Assembly: GCF_905147045.1 (NCBI RefSeq)
Contig: NC_065890.1
Location: 806,001-870,000, forward strand
Source of the DNA: Nymphalis io
Taxonomy: Eukaryota > Arthropoda > Insecta > Lepidoptera > Nymphalidae
Length of the DNA: 64,000 bases
Reading direction: 5' to 3'
Below are positions 23,586-35,400 of the stretch, piece by piece. Within the stretch, counting starts at the first letter, position 1. Every line of letters starts with the position of its first letter. Made by a program: the position numbers and the translations under genes. The notes beneath the pieces were generated by a model. It was not told the DNA's origin and ran no database searches. It saw only the letters and a list, made by a program, of their open reading frames with translations.

Positions 23586-26234
23586 AAATTATCAGAAGAT
23601 AATAATAAAAGCTGGCGTTTAGTGATGGATTTTCGGAAATTAAATGATTGTATAATGCATGACAAATTTCCCCTTCCGAATATAAGTGATATATTAGACT
23701 CACTTTCAGGAGCTATTTATTTTTCTCAATTAGATTTAACACAAGCTTATTATCAAACGAAGCTAAATGCTGACAGTAGGAAATATACCGCATTCACAAC
23801 ACCGTCTGGCCAGTATCAAATGACCCGTATGCCTATGGGTTTGAAAACCAGTCCTGGTTCATTTTCACGCTTAATGACAGTAGCAATGTCGGGACTTAAT
23901 TACGATAAATGTTTTGTATATTTGGATAATTTAATTTGTTTCGGAAGAAATTTAGATAGTCATAATAAAAATTTGTTAGATATTTTAACAAGACTTAGAA
24001 AAGTTAATTTAAAATTAAATCCTGATAAGTGCGATTTTCTTCGAAAAGAAATTTTATACCTCGGACACGTGGTATCAGCGGACGGTATTAAACCAGATCC
24101 AGAAAAAATTAAGGCGTTAATTAATTATCCGGTTCCTAAAAACGTAGACGAGCTCAAACGATTTGTAGCCTTTGCGAACTATTATCGAAAGTTTATTCCG
24201 AATTTCGCCCAAATCTGTATTCCATTAAATGATTTATGTCGTAAAAATGTAATATTTAATTGGGATAAAAACTGTCAAAAATCATTTAGTACTTTAAAAG
24301 AAATGTTAATGAGCCCTCCAATATTACAATATCCTATTTTCGATTATAATAACACATTTATACTACAGACAGACGCCTCAGGGTATGCAATAGGTTCGAT
24401 TTTATGTAATGCTGATCGTAGACCAATAGCTTACGCCAGTCGTAGTTTAAATAAAGCTGAACGTAGGTATCCAACGATTGAGAAAGAGCTTTTAGCGATT
24501 GTTTGGTCTGTTAAATATTTTAGACCGTATCTCTATGGACGAAAGTTCATTATAGAAACAGATCATAGACCCTTAATATTTTTATACAATATGACAGATC
24601 CTTCCAGTAGATTGTTAAAATTTCGGCTAATACTTGAAGAGTATGATTTTAAGGTTACTTATGTGAAAGGGTGTGATAATGTAGCTGCAGATGCATTGTC
24701 ACGCATAGAAATTAGTAGTGAAGAATTAAAGGCGATGAATGATCATATTTTATCAGTACTTACAAGGGCACAAAAGAAGAAGCTTGATGAAAAACCTTGT
24801 AATTCTACTTCGGTTTCTAATATTTCTTCTGACGATTGGACTGATCACCCAAGAGTTGTAGAGATGTTAAAACTACCGAAGTATTACACGGAGTTGGTAT
24901 TTGTGAATGAAGAAGAATGGAGAAAGTTTAAAAAATGCGTATCATTAGAGCGTGGTGATTATGCATACTCGTCGTCAAATCGTACAATTTTTGTGAAACT
25001 GTTTACCCAATCCCAGTGTACACGAGCTGTCTCTGTGAGGGAAATGGAATCATTTTGTATCGATTTAAAAATAAATACGTTATATGTAATAAAAGATGAG
25101 AATAATTTTCAAATAATTAAAGAGCTAGCTCAGGTTATTAATAAAATGCGTAAGTGGTCCGGACCCCGTTTATGCGTAATTAAAGGAGTTACAAAAATTA
25201 TAGACGACGATACGAAAAGAGTTATATTAAACGATTATCATATCCTGCCCACTAGCGGACACGCAGGAATAAGACGTATGTTAAATAACATTCGTAAAAA
25301 ATATTTTTGGCCAGGATTAGAGCATGATGTTAAGCTTTTTGTAAAAAAATGTAGTAAATGTCAACGTTATAAATATTTAAATACCATAAAAGAACCTATG
25401 ACCATAACGGACTGTGGAAATTCAGCTTTTGATAAGATTTATTTAGATTTGGTAGGTCCATTGACAAGAGATAATAATTATAATTACATTTTAACGCTCC
25501 AATGCGACCTCACCAAATATGTCGAGGCATATCCGATAGCAGGTAAGGATGCGCGCACAGTAGCTACAACTCTAGTAAATAATTTTATACTTAGATATGG
25601 CATCCCTCGGCAGATCGTGACCGATAGAGGAACTGAATTTATAAATTCTACAATGGAAGAGGTTTGTAAAATTTTAAATATAAGTCAATTACAGTCTACA
25701 GCCTTCCACCATCAGACCTTAGGATCACTTGAAAATAGTCATAAACATTTAACATTTTATTTAAGAATGCAAGTTAACAGTCATAGTCAGGAATGGAGTT
25801 CATGGATTCCTTACTGGTGTTTTTCGTATAACACTTCTGTACACTCGAGTACAAAATTTACTCCATACGAATTAGTGTTTGGCAAACAATGTAACTTACC
25901 AAGTAATCTTAGGTCGACAATAGATCCAATTTACAATTTTGATGATTATGCAATAGAACTAAAATACCGGTTACAAAAGTCACAAAATGATGCTAAAACA
26001 AACCTCATAAATTGTAAAACTTTAAGAAAAATAAAATATGATAGAAGTATAAACCCAGTGGAGTATAAACAAGGAGACTTAGTATTGGTTAAAAATGAAA
26101 ATATTAGCAAACTTGATCCATTATATTTAGGTCCATATACAGTTGTTAAAGATTTATCACCGAATGTTGTAATTTTAGTCAATGGTAAAGAAAAAACTGT
26201 TCATAAAAATAGGACAAGACTTTATGTTGAATGA
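23586..26234 (+). pseudogene. 5'-truncated Ty3/gypsy pol (RT, RNase H, integrase)
   Basis: Retrotransposon polyprotein fragment. The frame is open from 23586 (after TAA at 23583-23585) and the first ATG is at 23625. Numbering from 23622: RT from the WRLVMDFRKLN block, with Asp38 in FSQLDLTQAYY and the active-site box VYLDN at 99-103; RNase H with Asp251 (QTDASG), EKELLA and TDHRPL; an HHCC zinc finger (GHAGIRR to CSKCQRYK); a DD35E integrase with Asp609, Asp668 (VTDRGTEF) and Glu704; then a C-terminal GPY/F-like block (LGPYTVVK). Gag, protease and the first part of RT are missing. The second Asp of YxDD is Asn (codon 23928-23930), which should stop polymerisation. It ends TGA at 26232-26234. 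No envelope frame. Otherwise intact over 870 codons. Confidence 0.9.
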
Positions 26235-26452
26235 TCATTAAACATATTGTTTATTAAGACTTGTGATTATGACTGTACCTATTATGATATTTGATATTAA
26301 ATTTCAGCACTGCATTATTATACCTTTGTTTACATATTTGTTTTATTTTGTTTAATTATTATTATATTCAATTTTATTTTACTTTTTCATATTGTATTTT
26401 GATTAAAAAAAAATGTTAATGTATCCAACATTTTTTTTTGTTTGGTAGGGCA

Positions 26453-26556
26453 TGTAGTGTAGTATATAAGCAGCTGACACATGGTATTGAGGGGCAGTAA
26501 TAAATTTATCTTCAAACCTTAAACATCTACTTTATTTACCTAGTCCCGTCCTTACA
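26453..26556 (+). repeat. probable short 3' LTR of the Ty3/gypsy element
   Basis: Starts TGTAGTG and ends CCTTACA (imperfect inverted ends TGTA/TACA). It contains TATATAAG at 26463-26470 and AATAAA at 26499-26504. It lies 218 bp after the pol stop, behind a short purine-rich ggtaggg. At 104 bp it is short, but LTRs of this size are known in the mag group. No second copy exists in the window to prove the edges; U3 could start further left. Confidence 0.45.
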
Positions 26557-28831
26557 AAATAAGATTAACCATTCTTAAACATTATGTTCATAAAATTTAA
26601 GAGTATTTATTCGAAAATAGCTTTAAGCCCGGAAGACGGATTACGGAAACGTAGATGTTTATGAAAAGCTCAAGTCATACGAATGTGCCGTCGCTGCACC
26701 CGCAGGATTATCGTCTGAAACTCCGTTATGTATATAACACGCTTCACGGGTTATTACGGAGTGATCAATTACATAGGGATATAAGTTCTTAGTAAATACA
26801 CATATGTAATGGATTATAAGCGATATTTTAAAGCGTTTTTTAAAGTTTTAGAGCAATCCTTGTTACTAATAAAGTAGTCTCATGTTAAAATAAAACTCAC
26901 TTTTTTTTAATTAAAATTTTATTTATGTGTAATTGATATTCTCTCTCTATTTCCTCATTGTCATAATTCGTTCTGACACAACCGGAGAGAGAAGTTTGAG
27001 TTAACTTAATCTCAAAATGGCTTAAATAAATTATTAATCCACAATTTCTAATATTTTTAACATAATTTTGGGGTCATTCAAGGTCATTAATCTCAGCGGA
27101 CTTAATAGAAGCACGGAATCAACACGTTGAAAATGTTAGACTTCTGTGTGTTGGAAAGCACAATTGACACGAATTGCCGTCCTATTGGACTTTAAGGAGA
27201 ATTTCCGCACGGTAATATTTCCTGACAGTAGTCTACAAGATTGGTCCTCCTGGAGCCTGTGTGTCAAGATTTGGGTCCAATCAAGCTAACAGATATTGGG
27301 TTTTTCTGTTTTCTACACAGTTTGAATTTAGAACAATATTTATTTTTTCGAATATGTTAAAGAACTTTACTCACATTGTTTTGTTTATTAAATCTTTATA
27401 ATGATATTTGTTACGCGTGGAATGTGTTATGTTACTTTGATTTTGATTTTTAAAAAAAACCGTGTAAACTAATATCTTTCTTGTATTACATATGGAAATT
27501 AATAAAAATAAACAAAATTGAAAAATAGATAATTTATTAAAAATTATAAAAATTGACGATAATAATAATTAATTTACTTACATCCGGTGTAATTACGAGA
27601 TAACTACAAGGACGGTAATACATACTGATAACTGTTTATACTCGTAAACGAAATATTTTTTGCTGATATTTGCTTGAGTAGTGTTATTGCATAACAATTT
27701 TTTATTTACGTCAGTTGTTTGACTTTGGCCTTTGATTACACAACAATTAGCAAATAATTAACACTATGCTATATAAAAAATCAATCAAATATATATAATA
27801 ACACAAATGCTTTGACCAACCACTTGGCGGGCCTGGCTGGGTAGTACCCACTCATCATATATTCTAACACTTAACAGCAATACTCAGTGTTGCTGTTGTG
27901 TTCCGTGAGTGAGCTAGTGTAATTACAGTGACAAGGGTCACACCTTAAGGGGTATTTAAGAGACTTTAGACAGCATATAGTATAATATATAGTGTGTTTA
28001 TACTTACGATGTATATATGTATATATATTCATGTTGTTAAGTTAAACAAGAGCAAGGACGATTCGCTGTGGAAATTTAATAATAAATAATAATGAAAGAA
28101 AGTATATCACTAAGAAATAGCAATATATTGGTATTCGAATAACACGTGCGAATGTGAGAGATAAATACCGCTCGGTGGAATGTCCCTCATATCGATACGA
28201 TAAGTCGATATCTCTCAGACGTGACACGATTCCCCGACTCGCATATTACTTCATTCCGTATAAGTGGACTTGCGTCTACGTTCGCACTGGACGGAGATTA
28301 AACATTACACAATGTATTGGAAATACTTTTAAACGACTTTCAGAACGGATAGTCTTCTATTATTCCCGAATGTTTATTCTACAGAAACCTCAATTCCCGA
28401 TTTTTTTACTTGGGTAAAAAGGACAGGGTCATTTTCTTCCGTCGCCATGTTTCATTATAATAGTTCATAGTAACCATTCGTAATAAATGGACCATCTAAC
28501 GTTTTTTTCAAATCGTAGATACTGACAGAATCTGTCTTTAGATAAGCCCATTTAAAACAATCAACGAAATATACTATTCGGCTGTTTATATTAGTATATG
28601 CTATGATAATTTTTAAAAATAAACATAAAAATTAATAATATCGTCTCTCTGTTCACGCAGCTTGGAAACTTTAACGATTTTTCATAAAAATCTTATATAG
28701 TACCATTGTATAGTGGCATTTTTTTTTTGACCAAACGAACAAGTAGTTAGTTTTCAGTTAAGTTTTTAAAAATATAAATATTTGAAAAATCAGGGAAACT
28801 GCCAATGCGATGTCGCTTTTTCAAATAGTTA
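26557..28831. other. no gene seen
   Basis: AT-rich. It holds a degenerate family D-like stretch (about 27100-27310) and a partial family A copy (27826-27943). Open frames near 28042-28417 look random. Confidence 0.5.
27826..27943 (+). mobile_element. SINE-like family A, partial
   Basis: Degenerate 5' half: ctgggtagtacccactcatc, acagcaatactcagtg, gtgagtgagctagtgtaatt. Confidence 0.7.
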
Positions 28832-29111
28832 GTTAACAGCCTGTGAATGTCCCACTGCTGAGTTAAGGCCTCCTCTCCCTTTTTGAGGAGAATGTTTGCA
28901 GCTTGCCACATGTGTTTGGTGGAATACACATGTGGCAGAATTTCAGTGAAACTAGACACATGCAGGTTTCCTCACGATGTTTTCCTTCACTGTCAAGCGT
29001 GAGATGAATTATAATCACAAATTAAGCGCATGAAAATTCAGTGTTGCTTGCCCGGGTTTGAAATCACAATCATCGGTTAAGATTCACGCGTTCTTACCAC
29101 TGGGCCATTTC
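28832..29111 (-). mobile_element. SINE family B, near full length
   Basis: Reverse copy from taacagcctgtgaatgtccc to the head complement gattcacgcgttcttaccac and tgggccat. Confidence 0.9.
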
Positions 29112-30149
29112 TATTTATCCCTTGATTATTATATCCAGCCATGTTTCTATGCAAACTTATATAACATTTCAAATAATACTAATACCAGCCGTTTTCTAGA
29201 AAACGTCTTTGTTTGTATTTTTCTTTAAAGTGTTAAGCTTGTGTTGGAAGTCGCTACGAAAATAGCGCACACGGTCAATAAGAGCTTGCGATTAACGCTT
29301 AGCTACGTGACTTATACACCGACGAGACAAGTTCTTCTTAGAAAGAAGAGATTCTTATAAAAGAATAAGCCTCTGTAAAGCATAATCCAATAACTGCAAC
29401 GACAATCGAATATGTTAAATAATTTTACGGTTAAACTCTCGTGGGGTTTTCTAAGCCTCAGACAATCCCCGATTCATTACCAATCTCCATATAAACAATG
29501 TCAACGCATAGTTTTATCGCAGTAAAAGAATCCAAGCCAACAAACCGAATTACATATATATTTAAATAATAATCACCGTGGACTTAAGGAATTACGAATG
29601 TTCCTATTTTCCACTCGTATTAAGCGTAAGATTTGCTTTAAAAGTACGGACGACGATAGCACAAGAATAAGAATTGAACCTTTATTATTCGCTGGAAGTT
29701 ATTGCAGAAGTACAATCTATAATGTTCACAAATTGTGCAGTTTAATATGAGTTAGAGATTACGCATTCGGTTAGTTTGTCACACTCTTGGTTTAGTACGG
29801 ACCAAGTTGAGACATATTTTAGCCGAATTATGCCGAGATAAACGGCACTTGCTTTAACTCGGAAGATGCTTTAGATCGCTTCATTAAACTAAGCCATACT
29901 TTGGAACTGAGCGAACAAACATAGGCTTTGTTATTTGAAACTATATTTAAACAAAGCTGAAAGACTAATTGAGGATAATTGTATGTTAGTAGGTGTTACT
30001 CTTTATAAATAGAGTAACACCTATATAGCGTTTAAAGCGATGACCAAATAATAATTTGTTTACACTTTATACTCTTATTATGTGTGATAGCGTCCGCTTG
30101 AAACAAATTTGAAACTTGATGATCAAATCTTTTTTATTTATAAATTAAA
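29112..30149. other. unique noncoding sequence
   Basis: No gene or known repeat. It includes a perfect hairpin at 29991-30022 (12-bp arms AGGTGTTACTCT, 8-nt loop). Confidence 0.5.
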
Positions 30150-30342
30150 TGGTGTACTGGCAAATAGACTACCTGACGGTATGTGGTCACCATCGCTTGT
30201 AAACATTAAATGTGCTACCAACCTTTGGGACTTTGCCCCTTGTGTCTGTAGTTACACTGACTCACTCACCCTTCAAATCGGAAAAAACAATACTTAATAT
30301 AGCTGTGTACAGAGGGGCTTGGACAAAGCCCAGCCACAAAGT
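30150..30342 (-). mobile_element. SINE-like family A, diverged partial
   Basis: Reverse copy: acctgacggtatgtggtcac, gctaccaacctttgggac, actcactcacccttcaaatc, ggcttggacaaagcccagcc. Confidence 0.7.
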
Positions 30343-30789
30343 AAACTTAGTAACCTGTTTTAATTATTACGCATAATTTATCATATAGACTAAAACTCTT
30401 TACTAATAAATGAGGAGACAAAGAAGACGCAGCGCGTTTCGTAGAAGTATATAATCGATTCTATATAGTATATAATATATAGTATATAATATTACTATAT
30501 AAGTAGCTCTCAGTTTCACCCGCTTCTTTAGACTAATGTCGTAACAATTGTGAATTTCATGTTTCTTGTTATTAAACATAACATAATTGTCATTCAAACA
30601 TATATATACAAGGTTTTAAATATAATTATGATTACCTAGTTATCTTCCACATCGTAACTAGACAACTTAATTAATGCGTATGTTGAACAAACATCCAATT
30701 AACACAATCTAACAGACACACTTTATGTGTGTGTCTTCGTTTAACGCCTCATTTATATTTGGTAGGTAGAGTAAAATATTTACTTTGTC

Positions 30790-31717
30790 TTAATTCTGTA
30801 CAACTTCTATATTCCCTTGGCTGTCCGTCCGTATGTTCACAACGATTTGCAAGGCGCCCATTCCACTGTCAGTGCCTGATAGGAAGTCTGTTGGTACCTC
30901 CAATCCCGTAGTCTCTCCTGACACCATTGATACTAAGGATCGAGGAGTCGGAGCTGATGAGGCGATGCTCATAAGCATAACGATAGAGAGCGTAGTCAGT
31001 ACGCTGCTAGCCCTGGAAATTTATCAAAGACATTGACTGCGATCTTCTATGTTAAAGACCTGTTTTGGACACCGCTGACTTGGCAACTTGGCAATTGTGC
31101 TGCTTGATTAACAATTTTTTTACAGTCTACCCTTCACATTTTTAAACTATACGCACCCAAAACCATATATGTGAAAGCCTTTCTCGCGTTTCAATTATCG
31201 AATTCATCATAATAACTTCGAAATGATAATTAAAAAATAAATATACTATGTTTGCACCAATGTAAAGTTGGAACGGATTGCCGGTAAACTGTCGTTAGTG
31301 GTTTTAGTAACGAGTTCAGTATAACAAGGCACATCAATTATTTCCGAGTGAGAAAATGTGTTTTAATAACGGTAATAGGTATTATAATTAAACTAATTGC
31401 TGTAATAAGGTAGGAAATTTATCTTTACAATTCGTCGTACATTTTATTGCCTATTATTATCACCTTAATAGTAGTGTAATTTAATATAAAATATATACAA
31501 AATACTTAATAGTCAATTATTTTAAGTTTATAATAAATAAGTTTTATTAGGTATATAAAAATAGTCTATATCTTTTCTTGAAGTACAAGCGTGCTTCATA
31601 CCAAACTTAATCAAAATCGGTTCACCATTTTAGCAGTAATTGTATGGTGGTGGATTAATTAATATTGTAGAAAGGCATTTGCAATATTTTTAAATAAGAA
31701 TATATAAAGACTTACAT
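30790..31717 (-). CDS. candidate small secreted peptide with an intron-split start codon
   Basis: Function unknown. Exon 2 is 30790-31012 (acceptor tttccag|G). Read from its second base it is open for 73 codons to TAA at 30792-30790. Exon 1 ends at 31716 with attcagccAT and an excellent donor |gtaagtc. Joining AT to the first G of exon 2 rebuilds ATG in the frame of the exon, with the next codon GCT, so the start codon would be split by a 703-bp intron. The 74-aa product starts MASSVLTTLSIVMLMSIASS, a convincing signal peptide, and ends SQGNIEVVQN. The mature part has no cysteine, is Gly/Ser/Thr-rich and matches no family I know. If the intron is not used, a shorter start at 30978 (MLMSIASSAP) is possible. 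The splice is inferred from sequence alone. Confidence 0.45.
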
Positions 31718-32247
31718 GGCTGAATTTGCTCTCGCGTTCGTAAAATATAACCAAGCAAGATAAAAGATATATCCCGTACTACTGCCGAATGAGTTCTGAC
31801 GAGTAACAGATAGATACCAATGATAGCGAAAGATAGATAAGAGATTATATCTGTCATCTTATCAAAATAAGTGATAGGTGAGTAAACAGTGTTAGAATTA
31901 TAATTCGTGACTTTCTTTCTAATAATTGGAATTTATATGTATTTTGAAGTAATTGAAATGATGATGGAGATATCCTCTTGACCGATTTCGAACTCAGCGG
32001 CTAATTTGCACGGAAAATATTAACAAGTGCATTGTACAAGTGTGTGCGGAAACACGGGTGCATTCTCTCTCAAATTCCGATGAAACAGCAACTCAGATAC
32101 GATCGGAAAGAATTTAGGCGTAGGACCAACAGCTTTTGAGATTCCGGGCTGCTAATGAAAATTTAACACCAAGTTACGCGTAAGTTATACGTTATTGATA
32201 ATAAATTTCAAGATACTTAAACTAACTGAAGCTTTTTTTGCCAACAG
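31718..32247. other. gap between the peptide gene and the first seen CUB exon
   Basis: The left end would be the peptide gene promoter and 5' UTR. A reversed family D copy fills 31976-32165. No first exon for the CUB/LDLa gene was found here. Confidence 0.5.
31976..32165 (-). mobile_element. SINE-like family D, degenerate
   Basis: Reversed D blocks: cttgaccgatttcgaactc, gtacaagtgtgtgcgg, tgcattctctctcaaattcc, ggaaagaatttaggcgtagg. Confidence 0.6.
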
Positions 32248-32471
32248 ATTATATGGACTCGCTATGCAAGGACCACTTCCTACAGCGACAGTATCGCAAG
32301 CTGGATGGCGGCGTGCTGTGGTCCCGCAACGAGCGAAACCTCGACTGTACCGTCACGTTCCAGACGCACAGCATCTTGCAGCGTTTCATGCTGCACTTCG
32401 ACCTGCTGCAGCTGGACTGCAACGACCACCTCTATGTGTATGATGGCGCCCACGCTACCGCGCCCCCAAAG
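32248..32471 (+). CDS. CUB/LDLa gene: CUB domain, first half
   Basis: Acceptor ccaacag|ATTAT, donor AAAG|gtaaat. It starts in phase 1 and ends in phase 0. Encodes YMDSLCKDHFLQRQYRKLDG, then LDCTVTF and LDLLQLDCNDHLYVYDG, the CUB core. GC-rich against the AT-rich introns. Confidence 0.92.
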
Positions 32472-35400
32472 GTAAATTTGTAAAAAATGTATAAATATGT
32501 TTTATTCAAGTCGACGCTTTTTAACCATCATTTTATTAATTAAACGTAAAGCTACAACTTGTTTGAAATGTAGAAACTCATTAGTTAATCCTTTATACAG
32601 TTTATTACTTCACGATTTTTTATATCATGTCCTATATCACGTCTTTAAATCGCTTACACTAATTAAGTGTAAAATGTATACATTTATATCGCATACATTT
32701 TATTACCTTGTCAAACTGTGTACTGTGTCGGTATACATAAAATTGTTGATGTATTCCTGCTATGTCTTTTATACTAGTCGGTACCTGGCTACGCTTGGAC
32801 GTCAGCGTTTAGTTCCATGTAAAAATTTTCAAAGTCCAAAGACAAAAATAGCAATGTTTGTATTAACTAAAAGATATATAATTGACTAATGTAATTAAAT
32901 ATTTCTGATGATTTTTTGCTACATCACAAGCCCGTATTGGAGCAGCTTGGTGCAATCAGCTTCAAACCTTTTCTTCATAAGAACAAGAATTTTATCTTAC
33001 TTTAATAATCAAGATCATATCCATAATTGATATTTGTGATAAAAATAATGCTTTAAATACATTTCATAATTATTTTTGCTGCTTATACAAGTACCAGTAT
33101 GTAGAATCATTCGGAATTCCTCAAGAACAAAGGAATCGAAGCTAACTTTCCCTCAGAGAAAGTATTAAAATACCTTTCATAACACTTACCTTTCAATATA
33201 TCACATAACGAGAGTTTTATCGATATCATTTCCAATTTGGAGACATTCCAAGACGTCGCGAGCAGCAATTACGGAGGGTCCCGATTATTCTCATTCAACC
33301 CCTCTCCCTATCCACGATCACAGCGAAGGTTCGTCGTTAATTTATTAAAGATGCCAGAAACGCCATACTAATGAGACCAGACAAATGCTAGGTCGATTCA
33401 GTTATTGGAAATTTTGCTATCAATTAATTTATAAAAATCATTTTTATAATTGGAACGATTATTGCACAACATTTTTGGGATTTGTCTAATTTACCAAACA
33501 AAACAAATGATTTATCTCAATTTATTGGCATTCGTAAAGTTACTATTTTTGCTTGCGTAATAAAAGGTTTGATGACATTAAATATAAACGTCATTAACGT
33601 GATTTTTTTTTTATATAGAATAGGAAGGCGGACGAGAATATGGGCCACCTGATGGTAAGTGGTCACCAACGCCCATAGACATTGACATTGTAAGAAATGT
33701 TAATCATCGCTTACATCGCCAATGCGCTACCAACCTTGGGAACTGAGATGTTATGTCCCTTGTGCCTGTAATTACACTAGCTCACTCACTTTTCAAAAAT
33801 ATGATATCACTTAAATATATTCACGGCTCGTGTCATCTCGTATCATTTGAGTCTTGATCGATAGAGAATGAGAGAAAACTTGTAGCATATACAGTGAGTT
33901 CGCACTATAAGTATACTTAACTCTATTCAAAAATTATATTATTTTAATTATTGAAGCATTATACTTGCTAATTTATAGTAAAGGTCAAAAGTAAAACTGG
34001 TTTCGAAAATCGAAAACAATATATATATATATATTGTTTTCGCAATTGTGTACAATTTTCAATAAAAGAAACAGCCGGTTCATTCCCAATGTGTACTATC
34101 GTATTCACTTATTGTTTAATAAACTTTTGCACAACAAAAGTCCCTTAATATATTTTTTAATTTATCGTAGACAGTTTAAACGTTTTTTAGCTTATTGTTG
34201 GAAAAAAGTATTTTGTTTTACATTCTGGAGGAACTAAGATATAATATTCCTTGTTTAATCTACCATCAAATAACGATACTAACTATTGCTATTTAGCGGT
34301 AGTTTAGTTGATAAGTGAGTGGTACCGATCCTTACGAGCTTGCAAAATACCCCGCCACGAAGTGCAATGTTAACGCTATGAATACCAGAATTTCATGTAC
34401 GTAAGTAAGGCACATGATAAGTTATAAGAAGGCTCGTCTTCTTTCTTTCTTTTCAATTATCATAAAAATAGCTAGTTATTTTTATGATTAAATGACTGAA
34501 TGTAAACAATATCTATACATGTCAAGCAATTTATTTTAATTAAAATATATCTATGGTACATGTTTAGTGAACTCTATGGGATGCTTAAGATAGTTTAGGC
34601 GACCCTTCTAAGCTAATAAATTCCTCTTCTGTATAAACAAAGTTGTTGGAAATATATATTAATTTAACGGCGGTATGCTAATGACTTATACACAATACAA
34701 ACGACCGTCAGATGTCCGCAGTTCGCACCTGCTTAGCAATTAACACGGCGCTGAAGATACAACTTCTCCAATTTTAAATTCAAATACCTAAACTTTAGGT
34801 CACCGAGACTTGGGAACAAAGACCATTGTACAATACTTCGGGAGGAGATGTCAATGGAATCCTGAGTGGTTTTCTTTTAAGTCTCGGTTTGTTTACTCTC
34901 GTTTATCCTAAATACACACAATTAGTACTAAAACACGACCCACAATCCCGCTGAAAGCGTAGGGAGTGTGTGCCAGTGTGTGCCAAATTCTACGCTTTAA
35001 TTTTCTATTCAAGCGGCTGTCAGCGAGTCGCCGTTTTAAAGTTTAAAGTATGAATACTTTATGTTCTGCTAAGCGAGGGTTGTGAAGCTCCTGAGAAATA
35101 AATTACGGGCTTTGCTTTAATGGAACATTTTTCATCATCATTCTATAATTTGAAGGATTCGTTGGGGTGGAAGGATGCGTGACGTAAATGTGTTCATGAT
35201 TTACGTCACATGATGAAAAGCCATTTACTTGTCTAGCTATATGATTTGCTGTCGCCGATCCTCTGATTTTAATATTATAATGTGGATAATTTATTTAAGT
35301 AATACTTGTAAGGGTTAACATTTTTTCTTGACATAGGCATCTTTCATTGTTTTTTTTTTCATAGAATAGGTATGGAAGGCGGACGAGCATATGCACCTAA

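Noticed and set aside
28042..28417. Overlapping ORFs on both strands
   Set aside because: No domain or splice support, and open on both strands; treated as chance.
30729..30911. Plus-strand ORF over the candidate peptide gene
   Set aside because: It is antisense to the better supported minus-strand exon and has no splice or domain support.
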